A DNA stretch of 64,000 bases from Microbacterium sp. (GCF_031180975.1 NZ_JAPSLI010000007.1:109823-173822), one strand, 5' to 3'. Counted from the first letter of the stretch, positions 46,693 to 55,857 are shown. Notes: generated by a model from the letters alone, not told the origin. A program made the numbers and translations.

Positions 46693-47682
46693 TCAGTACT
46701 TGCGGTCGGGCAGCGCCTCGATGGCCTGCTCCTGGGTGAAGGTGGTCTCCTCGGTGACGATGCGCTTCTCGACCTCGCCGCCGTCGTTGAGGGTCTTCAC
46801 GATGTCGACGAGCTGGGCGCCCAGCAGCGGCGAGCATTCGACGATGAAGTTGATCTTGCCATCGGCGAGCGCCTGCATGCCGTCCTTGACCGCGTCGACG
46901 GTGACGATCTTGATGTCCTTGCCCGGCACCTTGCCGGCGGCCTCGATCGCCTCGATCGCACCCAGACCCATGTCGTCGTTGTGCGCGTAGACGAGGTCGA
47001 TCTCCGGCTGCGACTTCAGCAGCGCCTCCATGACCTGACGGCCGCCAGCGCGGGTGAAGTCCCCGGTCTGGCTGGCGACGACCTCGAACTTGTCGTCCTC
47101 GCCGATCACCTCGGCGAAGCCCTCCGCGCGGTCGATCGCCGGGGCGGAACCGGTCGTGCCCTCGAGCTGCACGATCTTCACGGAGTCGGCGTCCGCGAAT
47201 TCCGTCACTGCCCACTGGCCGGCCTTACGGCCCTCCTCCACGAAGTCCGAGCCCAGGAACGTCACGTACAGCGACTCGTCCTTGGAGTCGACGGCGCGGT
47301 CGGTCAGGATGACCGGGATGCCGGCCGCCTTGGCCTCGTTGAGCACGGCATCCCATCCGGTCTCCACGACGGGCGAGAAGGCGATGTAGTCCACCCGCTG
47401 CTGGATGTAGGAGCGGATCGCCTTGATCTGGTTCTCCTGCTTCTGCTGCGCGTCGGAGAACTTGAGCTCGATGCCCGCCTCCTCGAACGACGCCTGGATG
47501 TCCTTGCTGTTGGCGGTGCGCCAGCCGGACTCGGCGCCGACCTGGGCGAAGCCGACGACGAGCTCGTCGATCGCCTTGCCTCCGCCGTCGCCGCCGCTTG
47601 CGGGTGCGGCGTGCGCCGAGCACCCGCTGAGGGCGAGCGCCAGCGCTGCGCCGGCCGCGGCGATGGTGATGAGCTTCTTCAT
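46693..47682 (-). CDS. ytfQ: Sugar-binding lipoprotein, YtfQ type
   Basis: 329 residues. The lipobox ALALSGC places the lipidated Cys at 21. The type I periplasmic-binding fold follows: ELVVGFAQVGAESGWRTANS, YIAFSPVVETGWDAVLNEAK and DLVYAHNDDMGLGAIEAIE, all typical of YtfQ-like furanose-binding proteins. AAGGAGG before ATG 47682 is the strongest ribosome site of the window. First gene of ytfQRT-yjfF. Tandem LacI operators lie about 80-125 bp upstream. Ligand probably arabinofuranose or galactofuranose. Confidence 0.92.
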   Translation of the reverse strand: MKKLITIAAAGAALALALSGCSAHAAPASGGDGGGKAIDELVVGFAQVGAESGWRTANSKDIQASFEEAGIELKFSDAQQKQENQIKAIRSYIQQRVDYIAFSPVVETGWDAVLNEAKAAGIPVILTDRAVDSKDESLYVTFLGSDFVEEGRKAGQWAVTEFADADSVKIVQLEGTTGSAPAIDRAEGFAEVIGEDDKFEVVASQTGDFTRAGGRQVMEALLKSQPEIDLVYAHNDDMGLGAIEAIEAAGKVPGKDIKIVTVDAVKDGMQALADGKINFIVECSPLLGAQLVDIVKTLNDGGEVEKRIVTEETTFTQEQAIEALPDRKY

Positions 47683-47759
47683 TGCTGAACCTCCTTGTTC
47701 TTCCCGCACCCGTGACTGTGGCGGTGCAGAGGACCGGCCGTCGTGGCCGTCCTGGAAAT

Positions 47760-47806
47760 GTTAGCGCTCACTGTTAGCGCTCACAAGAGCCAAAGTGAGC
47801 GCTCAC
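47760..47806 (-). promoter_or_regulatory. Triple LacI-type operator upstream of ytfQ
   Basis: GTTAGCGCTCAC at 47760-47771 and again at 47773-47784 (one T between), and a perfect GTGAGCGCTCAC at 47795-47806. The paired sites have the same 13-bp spacing as the araDBA operator but a GCGC core instead of CCGG, which fits a paralogous repressor with its own specificity. Confidence 0.8.
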
Positions 47807-47844
47807 ATTCTCGGCGTCCGTCCCGCCGCCCGCGTCCAACGCGT

Positions 47845-47909
47845 GAGACTTCACTTTCAGCGTGAGACAGCACGCCAGACGGCCTGTCTCATGCTGAAAG
47901 TGAAGTCTC
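47845..47909. repeat. 65-nt palindrome, copy C
   Basis: GAGACTT-CAC-TTTCAGC pairs with GCTGAAA-GTG-AAGTCTC; one wobble pair interrupts the 25-bp stem. Loop starts GCACGCCA. It lies 53 bases behind the aldO stop codon and upstream of the ytfQ operators. Confidence 0.9.
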
Positions 47910-47962
47910 GGCGGGCGGGGCGGGGCGGGCGGCGGGCGGGCAGCGGGCGCGCCGCGGCGGGC

Positions 47963-49234
47963 TCAGAGCCCCAGCCCCTCCAGGAAACCGTTCATGAATA
48001 CGCGCTCCGGGTCCATCCGGTCGCGCAGGGCGGCGACGTCGTCCCAGCGCGGGTAACGCCGACGCACCTCCTCGCCCGGCAGCGTGAAGATCTTCCCCCA
48101 GTGCGGGCGAGCGGATGCCGGAAGCGCCGCCTCGATGTCCGGCAGCAGCGCTCGCACAGCGGCCTCGTCGCGCGTCCACGTGAAGTGGATGCCGACGGCA
48201 TCCGAGTCGTAGGATGAGCTCAGCCACAGCCGGTCGGCGGCGACGGTGCGGATCTCGGTGACCAGGAGCAGCGGCGCGATGCGATCGGCGAGAGAGCGGA
48301 TCGCCTCGATCGCGGCGACCGCGTCGGCGCGCGGCACCAGGTACTCGCTCTGGATCTCCTCGCCGGCCGACGGCGTGAACTCGAGCCGGAAGTGCGGCAG
48401 GCGCGCGTGCCAGGGGCCCGGTCGGCCGAACTGCTCGGTGCAGGCCTCGGCAGGAGCCCCGAAGATCGGATGCCGGGCGACCGACGCCTCCGCCGCGCCG
48501 AGGCGTGCGAGCAGCTCGGCATCGGCCGGTTCGGCGCCGACGCGGTTCTTGATCCATAGCTGATCGGCGATGTCGGCATCCGTCCAGCGCGAGAAGATGC
48601 TGACGCTGGTGCCGAGCGAGGTGACGGCGTCGAACTCCGCGAGCAGCGCGTCCCAGCGGGGTCCCTCGTGCACGCTCTGCGCGACGTCGTAGGTCGGTTC
48701 GACGTCGAGTTCGAGCTGCGTCACGACTCCGAGTGCGCCGAGCGAGATCACTGCGCCGTCGAAGCCGTCCTCCCCGCGGGCGAGTCTGCGGTGCTCGCCG
48801 TCGGCGGTGAGGAGCGTGATCGCCCGCACGGCCGCGGCGAGCGAGCCGGTGCGGTCGCCGGACCCGTGCGTGCCGGTCGCGACCGCTCCCGCCACCGAGA
48901 TGTGCGGCAGTGAGGCGAGAGTGGCGAGCGCATAGCCGCGGCGGTGCAGTTCGGAGGCGAGTTCGCCGTAGCGGATGCCGCCCGCGACGCGCACGGCGGC
49001 ATCGCGCTCGTCGTCGAGGATGTCGATCGCCCCCGCCAGCCCTGCGCTCTCGACCAGCACGCCCTCGGTGTCGGCGATCGGGGTGAAGCTGTGGCGCGAC
49101 CCGAGCGTGCGCACCCGCAGGCCCTCGCGACGGGCGGAGGCGATCACCTCGCGCAGTTCGTCGACGCTCGCGGGTCTTGCGATCCGCCGCGCGCCGTACG
49201 TCAGGTTGCCGGCCCAGTTCGTGGTCGATGACAT
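47963..49234 (-). CDS. aldO: Alditol (xylitol-type) oxidase, FAD-dependent
   Basis: 423 residues of the vanillyl-alcohol oxidase family. It opens NWAGNLTYGARRIARP; the FAD-binding region contains LPHISVAGAVATGTHGSG, whose His is bound covalently to FAD, and DGAVISLGALGVVTQLELD. The C-terminal ALO-type domain ends HWGKIFTLPGEEVRRRYPRW. It oxidises sugar alcohols at C1 with oxygen, giving aldoses and peroxide, in the cytosol. ATG 49234 is supported by TAGGAT six bases upstream (leaderless). A LacI-type half-palindrome covers the -35 region. Arabinitol or xylitol are plausible substrates. Confidence 0.85.
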   Translation of the reverse strand: MSSTTNWAGNLTYGARRIARPASVDELREVIASARREGLRVRTLGSRHSFTPIADTEGVLVESAGLAGAIDILDDERDAAVRVAGGIRYGELASELHRRGYALATLASLPHISVAGAVATGTHGSGDRTGSLAAAVRAITLLTADGEHRRLARGEDGFDGAVISLGALGVVTQLELDVEPTYDVAQSVHEGPRWDALLAEFDAVTSLGTSVSIFSRWTDADIADQLWIKNRVGAEPADAELLARLGAAEASVARHPIFGAPAEACTEQFGRPGPWHARLPHFRLEFTPSAGEEIQSEYLVPRADAVAAIEAIRSLADRIAPLLLVTEIRTVAADRLWLSSSYDSDAVGIHFTWTRDEAAVRALLPDIEAALPASARPHWGKIFTLPGEEVRRRYPRWDDVAALRDRMDPERVFMNGFLEGLGL

Positions 49235-49265
49235 GCGCACATCCTACGGTTGAGAGCCCTGTTGT

Positions 49266-49280
49266 CTACAACGTTAGAAC
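49266..49280 (-). promoter_or_regulatory. Candidate operator of the third LacI repressor at aldO
   Basis: CTACAACGTTAGAAC; ten consecutive bases agree with CTACAACGTTGTAG, the site before the CUT1 binding-protein gene. It overlaps the putative -35 box TAGACA (49263-49268), 16 bases before TAGGAT. This would place aldO in the arabinan regulon. Confidence 0.5.
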
Positions 49281-49308
49281 TACCCCCCTCGCGCACCCAC
49301 CCGACCGC

Positions 49309-49373
49309 GAGACTTCTCTTTCAGCGTGAGACAGCACACCAAGCGGCATGTCTCACGCTGAAAGAGAAGTCTC
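49309..49373. repeat. 65-nt palindrome, copy D
   Basis: A perfect 25-bp stem whose arms start GAGACTTCTCTTTCAGCGTG, with a 15-nt loop. It lies 49 bases behind the stop codon of the secreted GH43 gene. Compared with copy B the triplet ATC/GAT has become CTC/GAG on both arms. Confidence 0.9.
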
Positions 49374-49422
49374 GGGGGCTCCCGCCCGGGGGGCTCCCGC
49401 GGGGGCTCCCGGGGACGCCTTG

Positions 49423-50442
49423 TCAGGCCGCGGGGCGGGGCCACTCGGCTCGGGGCCAGCCGTCCTCCCACAGAAGCGGCAGCAGACCGAGCCGGAACAT
49501 GCCGTCGGCGGCGCCGTCGTACCAGTGGAACGCGAGCACACCGCCCGACACCGACTGCCCGCCGGGGCCGATCCGGTCGCCGTCGGCGCTGAGCACGACG
49601 GTGCCGCCGTCCTCGGTGAGCGCGCCGCCGTCGGCATCCAGGTACGGACCGGTGACGGAGGACGACCGGCCGACGATGATCTCATACGTGCTGTCGACGC
49701 CTTTGCAGCAGAAGCCCCGTGACGCGAACAGGTAGAACGCGCCGTCGTGCGGGAGGATGAACGGCGCCTCGATGGCGTTCTCGACCAGCCCGCGATCGGC
49801 GATCGCCGTCGGCTCCTCGCCATCCGCGCGCAGGCCGGTCGGCCACTCCAGTTGCACGATCTTCAGCCCGCTGGAGAACGAGCCGAACGACAGCCACGGC
49901 GTGCCGTCGGCGTCCTCGACGATCCCGGGATCGATGGCGTTGAAGTCCGTCCCCTCCGACGCGATCACCTCGCCCCGGTCGACCCACTCGTACTCCGGAT
50001 CATCGGGGTCGAGCGCGGTGTTGGTGGCGAGCGCGATGAGCGAGACGTTGCTTCCGAACGTGGACGCCGAATAGTAGAGGTACCAGGTGCCGTCGTGCTC
50101 GTACAGCTCCGGCGCCCACAGGTTCTGCACGCCCGGGATGCGCTCCGAGAGCCACGCGGGCTTGGCCTCCCATACCTCGCCGAGGTACTCCCACACCCCG
50201 TCCGTCCCGGCACGGCGGATCTGGATGTTGCCGTCGCCGAGCCCGCCGTTGCCGGTGGAGTAGATGTACGACTCCGCACCGCCGTGCACGTACGCCGGGT
50301 CGTGCACGAACACGTCGCCGGTCGGCTCGACCACGGCGGCGGCGGGGGCGGATGCAGGGGCGCACCCTGCCAGTGCCGCCGGCGCCGCCACGGCGAGCAG
50401 TGCCGCTGCGACGGCGCCGGCGAGGCGCGGGAACCGGGACAT
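49423..50442 (-). CDS. Surface-anchored GH43 arabinanase lipoprotein
   Basis: 339 residues. A signal peptide ends AALAGC (Cys27). The five-bladed propeller of glycoside hydrolase family 43 carries the three catalytic acids: Asp48 (VHDPAYV), Asp171 (FNAIDPGIV) and Glu225 (IEAPFIL). WYLYYSASTFGSNVSLIALA is the conserved blade. It resembles endo-1,5-alpha-L-arabinanases, which cut arabinan outside the cell. Its start overlaps the GH51 stop (TGATG). Confidence 0.88.
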   Translation of the reverse strand: MSRFPRLAGAVAAALLAVAAPAALAGCAPASAPAAAVVEPTGDVFVHDPAYVHGGAESYIYSTGNGGLGDGNIQIRRAGTDGVWEYLGEVWEAKPAWLSERIPGVQNLWAPELYEHDGTWYLYYSASTFGSNVSLIALATNTALDPDDPEYEWVDRGEVIASEGTDFNAIDPGIVEDADGTPWLSFGSFSSGLKIVQLEWPTGLRADGEEPTAIADRGLVENAIEAPFILPHDGAFYLFASRGFCCKGVDSTYEIIVGRSSSVTGPYLDADGGALTEDGGTVVLSADGDRIGPGGQSVSGGVLAFHWYDGAADGMFRLGLLPLLWEDGWPRAEWPRPAA

Positions 50443-51941
50443 CAGGCCAGCGCGATCGCCGACCACGACACCGGAGGCAGCGTGACCGTGAGCACGCCAC
50501 CGTCGAGCACGGCGCCCTCGAGCTGCTTGAGGCCGACGCGGTTCTGGTCCTGCAGGGTGTTCTTCGCGTACACGTCGTCGTCCCACAGGGTGACCGCCTC
50601 GGTGATGCGGTCGGCACCGAGCTCCGTGACGTCGACCGTGACCGAGAGCGACTCGGTGCGGCTGCGGTTCACCAGGAACACGGCTGAGGACTCCTCGTCG
50701 GTCGTCGCGACGGCATCCACCAGCGACACCGTGCCGTACACGGCGGTCTCATACGTGCCCGCGTCGATCCGCGGCTTCAGCACCTCGCCGCGCGCCAGCC
50801 GCGACGTGACCGAGAACGGGAAGAACGTGGTCTGCCGCCACGCGTCACCGCCCGGCTCGGTCATGATCGGGGCGATCACGTTCACGAGCTGCGCGAGCGA
50901 GGCGCTGGCCACCCGGTCGTGGTTCTTCAGCAGGGTGATCATCAGGTTGCCCAGCACGACGGCATCCGCCACCGAGTAGACGTCCTCGAGCTGGCGGGGC
51001 GCGTAACGCCACTCGTCGTTGACCTCGTCCGACTCGCGGTGCTCGTCGAGGTACCAGATGTTCCACTCGTCGAACGACAGCTTGATCTTCTTCTTCGACT
51101 TCAGCTTGTTGCCGACGTGGTCGGCGGTGGCCACCACGGTCTCGATGAAGTACTGCATGTCCACCGACGAGGCCAGGTACGAGTCCAGATCGCCCCCGCG
51201 CTCCTGGTAGTACGCGTGGCAGGAGATGTAGTCGACGTGCTCGTACGAGTGCTCCAGCACCGTGCGCTCCCAGTCGCCGAAGGTGGGCATCGACGACCCG
51301 GACGAGCCGCACACCACGAGTTCCAGGCTCTTGTCGGCGGCCTTCATCGCCTGCGCGGTCCGGGCGGCCAGCTTGCCGTAGTCGTCGGCGGTCATGTAGC
51401 CGGTCTGCCACGGGCCGTCCATCTCGTTGCCCAGGCACCACATGCGGATGTCGTGCGGCTCCGGGGTGCCGTTGGCGATGCGCTGGTCGCTGAGTGCCGT
51501 GCCCGACGGGTGGTTGCAGTACTCCAGCAGGTCGAGGGCCGCCTCGATGCCGCGGGTGCCGAGGTTCACCGCCATCATCAGCTCCGAGCCGGTCAGCTTC
51601 AGCCACCGTGCGAACTCGTCGACGCCGACCTGGTTGGTCTCCAGCGCGTGCCAGGCCAGGTCGCGCCGCACCGGGCGCTTCTCGCGTGGGCCGACCGAGT
51701 CCTCCCAGCGGAAACCAGAGACGAAGTTGCCGCCCGGGTAGCGGATGGTGGTGGAACCGAGCTCCCGCACCAGCTCCACGACGTCCATACGGAAGCCGTC
51801 CTCGTTGGCGGTCGGGTGGCCGGGTTCGTAGATGCCGTCGTAGACGCAGCGTCCGAGGTGTTCCACGAACGAGCCGAAGATGCGGCGGTTGATGGGGGCG
51901 ACGACCGCCTCGCGGTCGATCGAGATGCGTGCCTTGGTCAC
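50442..51941 (-). CDS. abfA: Alpha-L-arabinofuranosidase, GH51
   Basis: 499 residues. A TIM barrel has the acid/base Glu173 in CLGNEMDGPW and the nucleophile Glu292 in LSFDEWNIWY; ISIDREAVVAPINRRIFGSF and TTIRYPGGNFVSG are hallmark regions, and a beta-sandwich ends the protein. No signal peptide, so it acts in the cytosol on short arabino-oligosaccharides, giving L-arabinose. Start is GTG 51941 after GAGAAGGAAAA. It follows the DUF624 and GH43 genes by about 80 bp. Confidence 0.95.
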   Translation of the reverse strand: MTKARISIDREAVVAPINRRIFGSFVEHLGRCVYDGIYEPGHPTANEDGFRMDVVELVRELGSTTIRYPGGNFVSGFRWEDSVGPREKRPVRRDLAWHALETNQVGVDEFARWLKLTGSELMMAVNLGTRGIEAALDLLEYCNHPSGTALSDQRIANGTPEPHDIRMWCLGNEMDGPWQTGYMTADDYGKLAARTAQAMKAADKSLELVVCGSSGSSMPTFGDWERTVLEHSYEHVDYISCHAYYQERGGDLDSYLASSVDMQYFIETVVATADHVGNKLKSKKKIKLSFDEWNIWYLDEHRESDEVNDEWRYAPRQLEDVYSVADAVVLGNLMITLLKNHDRVASASLAQLVNVIAPIMTEPGGDAWRQTTFFPFSVTSRLARGEVLKPRIDAGTYETAVYGTVSLVDAVATTDEESSAVFLVNRSRTESLSVTVDVTELGADRITEAVTLWDDDVYAKNTLQDQNRVGLKQLEGAVLDGGVLTVTLPPVSWSAIALA

Positions 51942-52022
51942 GGGTTTTCCTTCTCTGGGCGGGCCGACTGCAGGGCAGCACGGCGAGGTCAGGGGGGTGA
52001 AGCGGAGGGAGTCGGCGGACCG

Positions 52023-52697
52023 TCAGCCGGCCCGCTCGACGCGGTCGAGCCGGGCGCCGATCAGTCGCACCGCGGCGGCCAGCGGGACCGCTGCTCCGAC
52101 GAGCGGCAGCACCACCGGCGCGATCGAGCCGATGACCGCCCAGGCGGCGAGGACGGTCAGCACCGCGGCGGCCGTCGTCGGGAAGGTCAGCGGCAGCACG
52201 ACCGCGTAGCGCAGCAGGGCGCGGGGCGGGTCCTGGTATCGCGAGAGCAGCACGACGGCGACCGTGCCGCTCGCGACGACAGCGAGGGCGAGCGCGCCGG
52301 TGAGCACCAGCAGCACCGCGGATGCCGGGCCGCGCAGCTGCGGCAGCAGCACGGCATCCGCTGCCAGCAGCATCCCCGCGATGGCGAACGGGATGCCGGT
52401 GAGGTTCGCCCGCACGAACTCGGCGCGATACGTCGCGACGAAGGTGCGGACGAGACCGTCATCGGCGGTGCCGGCGAGCAGGTCGTCGCGGCGCAGCACC
52501 GCCGCGGCCGCGACCGATGCGGGCATGACGCCGAGGATGCCGAGCCCGAGCAGCGTGCCGGCGAGGAACATCAGGTTCACGGCGATCAGCGCCGTGACGA
52601 CGTGCAGGATCTGCATGACCCGGCCGGTCCAGCCGACGCCGAGCGCATCGCCCGCCCCCGCGGTCGGCGCCACCGGCGCCGCTCCGGTGCCGCTCAC
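52023..52697 (-). CDS. DUF624 (YesL-like) membrane protein
   Basis: 224 residues with about six membrane helices (MQILHVVTALIAVNLMFLAG, AIAGMLLAADAVLLP, VLTVLAAWAVIGSIAPVVL). The pattern with VMPASVAAAAVLRR and TYRAEFVRANLTG is that of the YesL/DUF624 family, which travels with CUT1 sugar importers and plant-polysaccharide enzymes in Firmicutes and actinobacteria. No biochemical role is known. The start is GTG 52697, overlapping the GH43 stop (GTGA). Confidence 0.8.
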   Translation of the reverse strand: MSGTGAAPVAPTAGAGDALGVGWTGRVMQILHVVTALIAVNLMFLAGTLLGLGILGVMPASVAAAAVLRRDDLLAGTADDGLVRTFVATYRAEFVRANLTGIPFAIAGMLLAADAVLLPQLRGPASAVLLVLTGALALAVVASGTVAVVLLSRYQDPPRALLRYAVVLPLTFPTTAAAVLTVLAAWAVIGSIAPVVLPLVGAAVPLAAAVRLIGARLDRVERAG

Positions 52698-53971
52698 GGT
52701 GCGATCTCCTGCGATCCCGCCCACACCACGCCCGCCGGGTCCAGGCCGGCGAACGCGAGCACGGGGCGTCCCGCGACCGGGTCGAACGCGCCGAACACGA
52801 CTCCGCCGAGTTCCACGCCGTCCACGGTCAGGGTCGTCGCGACCGGCTCGCCGGCGCTGGCGACCGGGGCTGACAGCTGCACGCTCCGCGCCTCGACGAG
52901 GGCGGTGGTCTCCGGCGCGAACCGCACCGCCTGCCAGCGGCCGGTAACCGGCTGGGCGGAGGGCAGCCTCTCGGCGTCCGCCCCGGCGAAGGGGTGCGGC
53001 GACACCAGCGGCCAGCCGTTGCGGGTCCAGTGCACACGTCGGATCTGCGCCTCGTGCTGCGTCGGGGCGTCGGCCAGCCGCACGTGGTGCACCATGAAGG
53101 TCGCGTCGCCGTCGGTGAAGACCGAGTTGTGCCCGGGCGCGATGAACCCCGTGCCACCGGGGAACCGGTACCCGCCGAGCACCTTGGTGCCGGCCGTCGT
53201 GGCGCGCGCGGGCTCCGGCGAGGTGAGGTCGTTGCCGGCGGCGTCGCGGTACGGCCCGGTGATGTGGTCGGAGACGCCCACCCGCACGCTGTAGGTGTCG
53301 ACGAGCGAGTCGTACGACACGAACAGCACGAAGCGGTCCTCCTCGGCGCGGTACTGCACATACGCGCCCTCGATCGCGCCGTCGACGCTTGCGGGACGAC
53401 GCGCGATCAGCGTGCCCGGCTCGTCGCGCAGGCGCAGGCCGGTCTCGGGCGACAGCTCGACGATGTGGATGCCGCCGAAGAACGACCCGTAGATCATCCA
53501 CGGCCGTCCGTCGCGATCGAACGCGATCGCCGCATCGATGGCGTTGTGCGCGTCGCGGTCGTGCCGGGTCGCCACCACGATGCCCTGGTCGATCCAGGGA
53601 CCGGCGGGGCTGTCGGCGATGGCCAGGCCGATGGCCGAGGTGCGCGAACCGAACGTCGACGCGGAGTAATACATGTGCCACTGGGGGCGCCCGTCGCCGG
53701 TGGGCCAGCGCACCACGTCGGGCGCCCAAAGACCCTGCGCGCCGCTCCAGTCCCGGGCGGGCGCGGGGACCTCACCGAGGGCCGTGCCGTGGAACGACCA
53801 GGTCACGAGGTCGGTCGAGGTGCGCACGTGCGCACCCACCGGGAAGCCGGGCGCGTCGGCGGCGGCGTCCGTCGAGAACATGTACCAGAGGCCGTCGTCG
53901 CCGCGGACCACGGTCGGGTCGTGGGCGTTGCGCGCACCCCAGGTGCGGGGATCGTTCGTGAGCGCGGTCAT
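52694..53971 (-). CDS. Cytosolic GH43 arabinan-degrading enzyme
   Basis: 425 residues without a signal peptide. GH43 catalytic acids: Asp18 (AHDPTVV), Asp146 (HNAIDAAIA) and Glu201 (GAIEGAYV). MYYSASTFGSRTSAIGLA matches the same blade as the secreted GH43. About 100 extra residues at the C-terminus form a beta-rich domain. It probably trims imported arabino-oligosaccharides together with GH51. It starts one base after the permease stop, so it is translated with the importer. Confidence 0.87.
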   Translation of the reverse strand: MTALTNDPRTWGARNAHDPTVVRGDDGLWYMFSTDAAADAPGFPVGAHVRTSTDLVTWSFHGTALGEVPAPARDWSGAQGLWAPDVVRWPTGDGRPQWHMYYSASTFGSRTSAIGLAIADSPAGPWIDQGIVVATRHDRDAHNAIDAAIAFDRDGRPWMIYGSFFGGIHIVELSPETGLRLRDEPGTLIARRPASVDGAIEGAYVQYRAEEDRFVLFVSYDSLVDTYSVRVGVSDHITGPYRDAAGNDLTSPEPARATTAGTKVLGGYRFPGGTGFIAPGHNSVFTDGDATFMVHHVRLADAPTQHEAQIRRVHWTRNGWPLVSPHPFAGADAERLPSAQPVTGRWQAVRFAPETTALVEARSVQLSAPVASAGEPVATTLTVDGVELGGVVFGAFDPVAGRPVLAFAGLDPAGVVWAGSQEIAP

Positions 53972-53972
53972 G

Positions 53973-54947
53973 TCAGGCCTTCGATCCGCTCAGCGCGACC
54001 GACTCGATGATCTGCCGCTGGAAGACCACGAACACCACGAGCACCGGGATCAGCGCGATGAACGACGCCGCCATGATCAGCGGATAGTCCGTCTGGCTGG
54101 CGTAGGTGGCGTTGAAGCTGCCGATGACCAGCTGCAGGGTCTGCCGCTCGGGGGTGTTCAGGTAGATGATCGGCGCGAGGTAGTCGTTCCAGACCGCCAT
54201 GAACCAGAGGATGAACTGCGCGGCGATGGCCGGGCGGATCGCGGGGAAGATCAGCGTGAAGAAGATCCGCAGGTAGCCCGCGCCGTCCAGCTTGGCGGCC
54301 TCGATGATCGAGTCCGGCACCGAGTCCAGGAACTGGCGGAGGAAGAAGATCATCACGATGTTGCCGAACAGACCCGGAAGGATCAGCGGCCACAGGGTGT
54401 CGACCATCCCGGCATCCGCGAACATCTTGAACTGCGGGATCATGATCGTCGGGAACGGGATCATGATCGCCGACAGCATCGCCAGGAAGATGACGTTCTT
54501 GAACGGCAACCGCATCTTCGCGAAGGCGAACGCGGCGATGGCGGAGCTCACCGTGCCGACGACGGTGACGCTCACCGAGACGATGAGGCTGTTCAGGATG
54601 CCGCTGGCGAGCGGACCGGCCGACCAGACCCGGATGTAGGTCTCCCACTGCACGGGGTCGGGGATCCACTGCGGCGGCAGGGAGAACACCGCCTCCTTGG
54701 TCTTCAGCGACGTGCTGAACGTCCACACCAGCGGGGCGATCATCACGATGCCGCCGATGGACAGCAGGATCGTCACGATCACGTTCATGGTGCGGTACGA
54801 GCGCGAGCGCGTGCCGACGGGCGCGGAGGAGTTGCCGGTCGGCTCGCCGATGACGCGACGCGGAAGACGGCGGCGGGCGGCGGCCGCGGGGAGGACGGTG
54901 GTGACCGTTCCGGGCGCGGCAGACGTGGTGGGGGGTGACAGGGTCAT
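53973..54947 (-). CDS. Carbohydrate ABC transporter permease, MalG type
   Basis: 324 residues. A 50-residue Arg/Pro/Ala-rich cytosolic start precedes six membrane helices. The EAA loop that meets the ATPase is DSIIEAAKLDGAGYLRIFFTLIFP, and the CUT1 hallmarks FSTSLKTKEAVFSLPPQWIP and FMAVWNDYLAPIIYL are present. It pairs with the MalF-type permease seven bases upstream. The N-terminal extension is longer than usual. Confidence 0.93.
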   Translation of the reverse strand: MTLSPPTTSAAPGTVTTVLPAAAARRRLPRRVIGEPTGNSSAPVGTRSRSYRTMNVIVTILLSIGGIVMIAPLVWTFSTSLKTKEAVFSLPPQWIPDPVQWETYIRVWSAGPLASGILNSLIVSVSVTVVGTVSSAIAAFAFAKMRLPFKNVIFLAMLSAIMIPFPTIMIPQFKMFADAGMVDTLWPLILPGLFGNIVMIFFLRQFLDSVPDSIIEAAKLDGAGYLRIFFTLIFPAIRPAIAAQFILWFMAVWNDYLAPIIYLNTPERQTLQLVIGSFNATYASQTDYPLIMAASFIALIPVLVVFVVFQRQIIESVALSGSKA

Positions 54948-54954
54948 GGCTGCC

Positions 54955-55857
54955 TCACTCGATGGAGAACTGGGAGCGACGGTTGACCTGGAACTGGATC
55001 GCCGTGACGACGAAGACCAGCAGTCCCAGCACGATCGACATCGCCGTCGCGTAGCCCATCTGGAGGTAGTTGAACGCCTTCTGCCAGATGTACCAGACGA
55101 TCGATGCCGTGGAGAACTCGGGGCCTCCGGTGGGGGTCATGATGTTGATCTCGATGAAGATCTGCGCCCCGCCGATGATGCTCGTGACGACCAGGAAGAA
55201 GGTCACCGGGCGCAGCATCGGGACGGTGATGTGGCGGAACTGCGACAACGCGCCGGCCCCGTCGATCGCGGCGGCTTCGTAGAGATGCCGTGGAACGGAC
55301 TGCAGCGCTGCCAGGTACAGCAGCATCGAGAAGCCGAGGCCCTTCCAGATCGCCATGATGATGATCGCGGGCTTCGCGGTATCCGCATTCTGCAGCCAGT
55401 TCGGGCCCTCGATGCCGAACATCCCGAGCACCTGATTGACCAGACCGAAGTCGCCGTTGTAGGCCCACTGCCAGAGGATCGCGACCGCGGCCAGCGAGGA
55501 GATGACCGGCACGTAGTAGACGGTGCGGAAGAACGTGGTGCCGCGCATCCGGCGGTTCAGCGCGAGTGCGAGCAGGAGGGAGATCACCAGCCCGATCGGG
55601 ATGCCGATCATCATGAACAGGGTGTTGCCCATCGCCTGCCAGAAGTACCGGTCGCCCGCCATGTCGACGTAGTTGTCGAGCCCGTTGAACACCGGCTCGC
55701 TGAGGCCGTTCCACTTCGTGAACGACGCGTAGACGGCGAACAGCAGCGGGTAGGCGATGAAGATCAGGAAGCCGAGCACGGGCACCGCGATGAAGGCGGC
55801 TGCGGCCAGGTGTTCGCGGCGGTGCAGCCGGGAGCGACGAACGGTGGTCGTTGACAT
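54955..55857 (-). CDS. Carbohydrate ABC transporter permease, MalF type
   Basis: 300 residues, six membrane helices. LLFAVYASFTKWNGLSEPVFNGLDNY is the usual first loop; the EAA segment is LYEAAAIDGAGALSQFRHITVP, and the last helix follows GLLVFVVTAIQFQVNRR. With the MalG-type partner it makes the pore of a CUT1 importer. GAGGTGACC precedes ATG 55857. No ABC ATPase gene is present in this operon, so a shared MsiK/MsmK-type ATPase must serve it. Confidence 0.93.
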   Translation of the reverse strand: MSTTTVRRSRLHRREHLAAAAFIAVPVLGFLIFIAYPLLFAVYASFTKWNGLSEPVFNGLDNYVDMAGDRYFWQAMGNTLFMMIGIPIGLVISLLLALALNRRMRGTTFFRTVYYVPVISSLAAVAILWQWAYNGDFGLVNQVLGMFGIEGPNWLQNADTAKPAIIIMAIWKGLGFSMLLYLAALQSVPRHLYEAAAIDGAGALSQFRHITVPMLRPVTFFLVVTSIIGGAQIFIEINIMTPTGGPEFSTASIVWYIWQKAFNYLQMGYATAMSIVLGLLVFVVTAIQFQVNRRSQFSIE

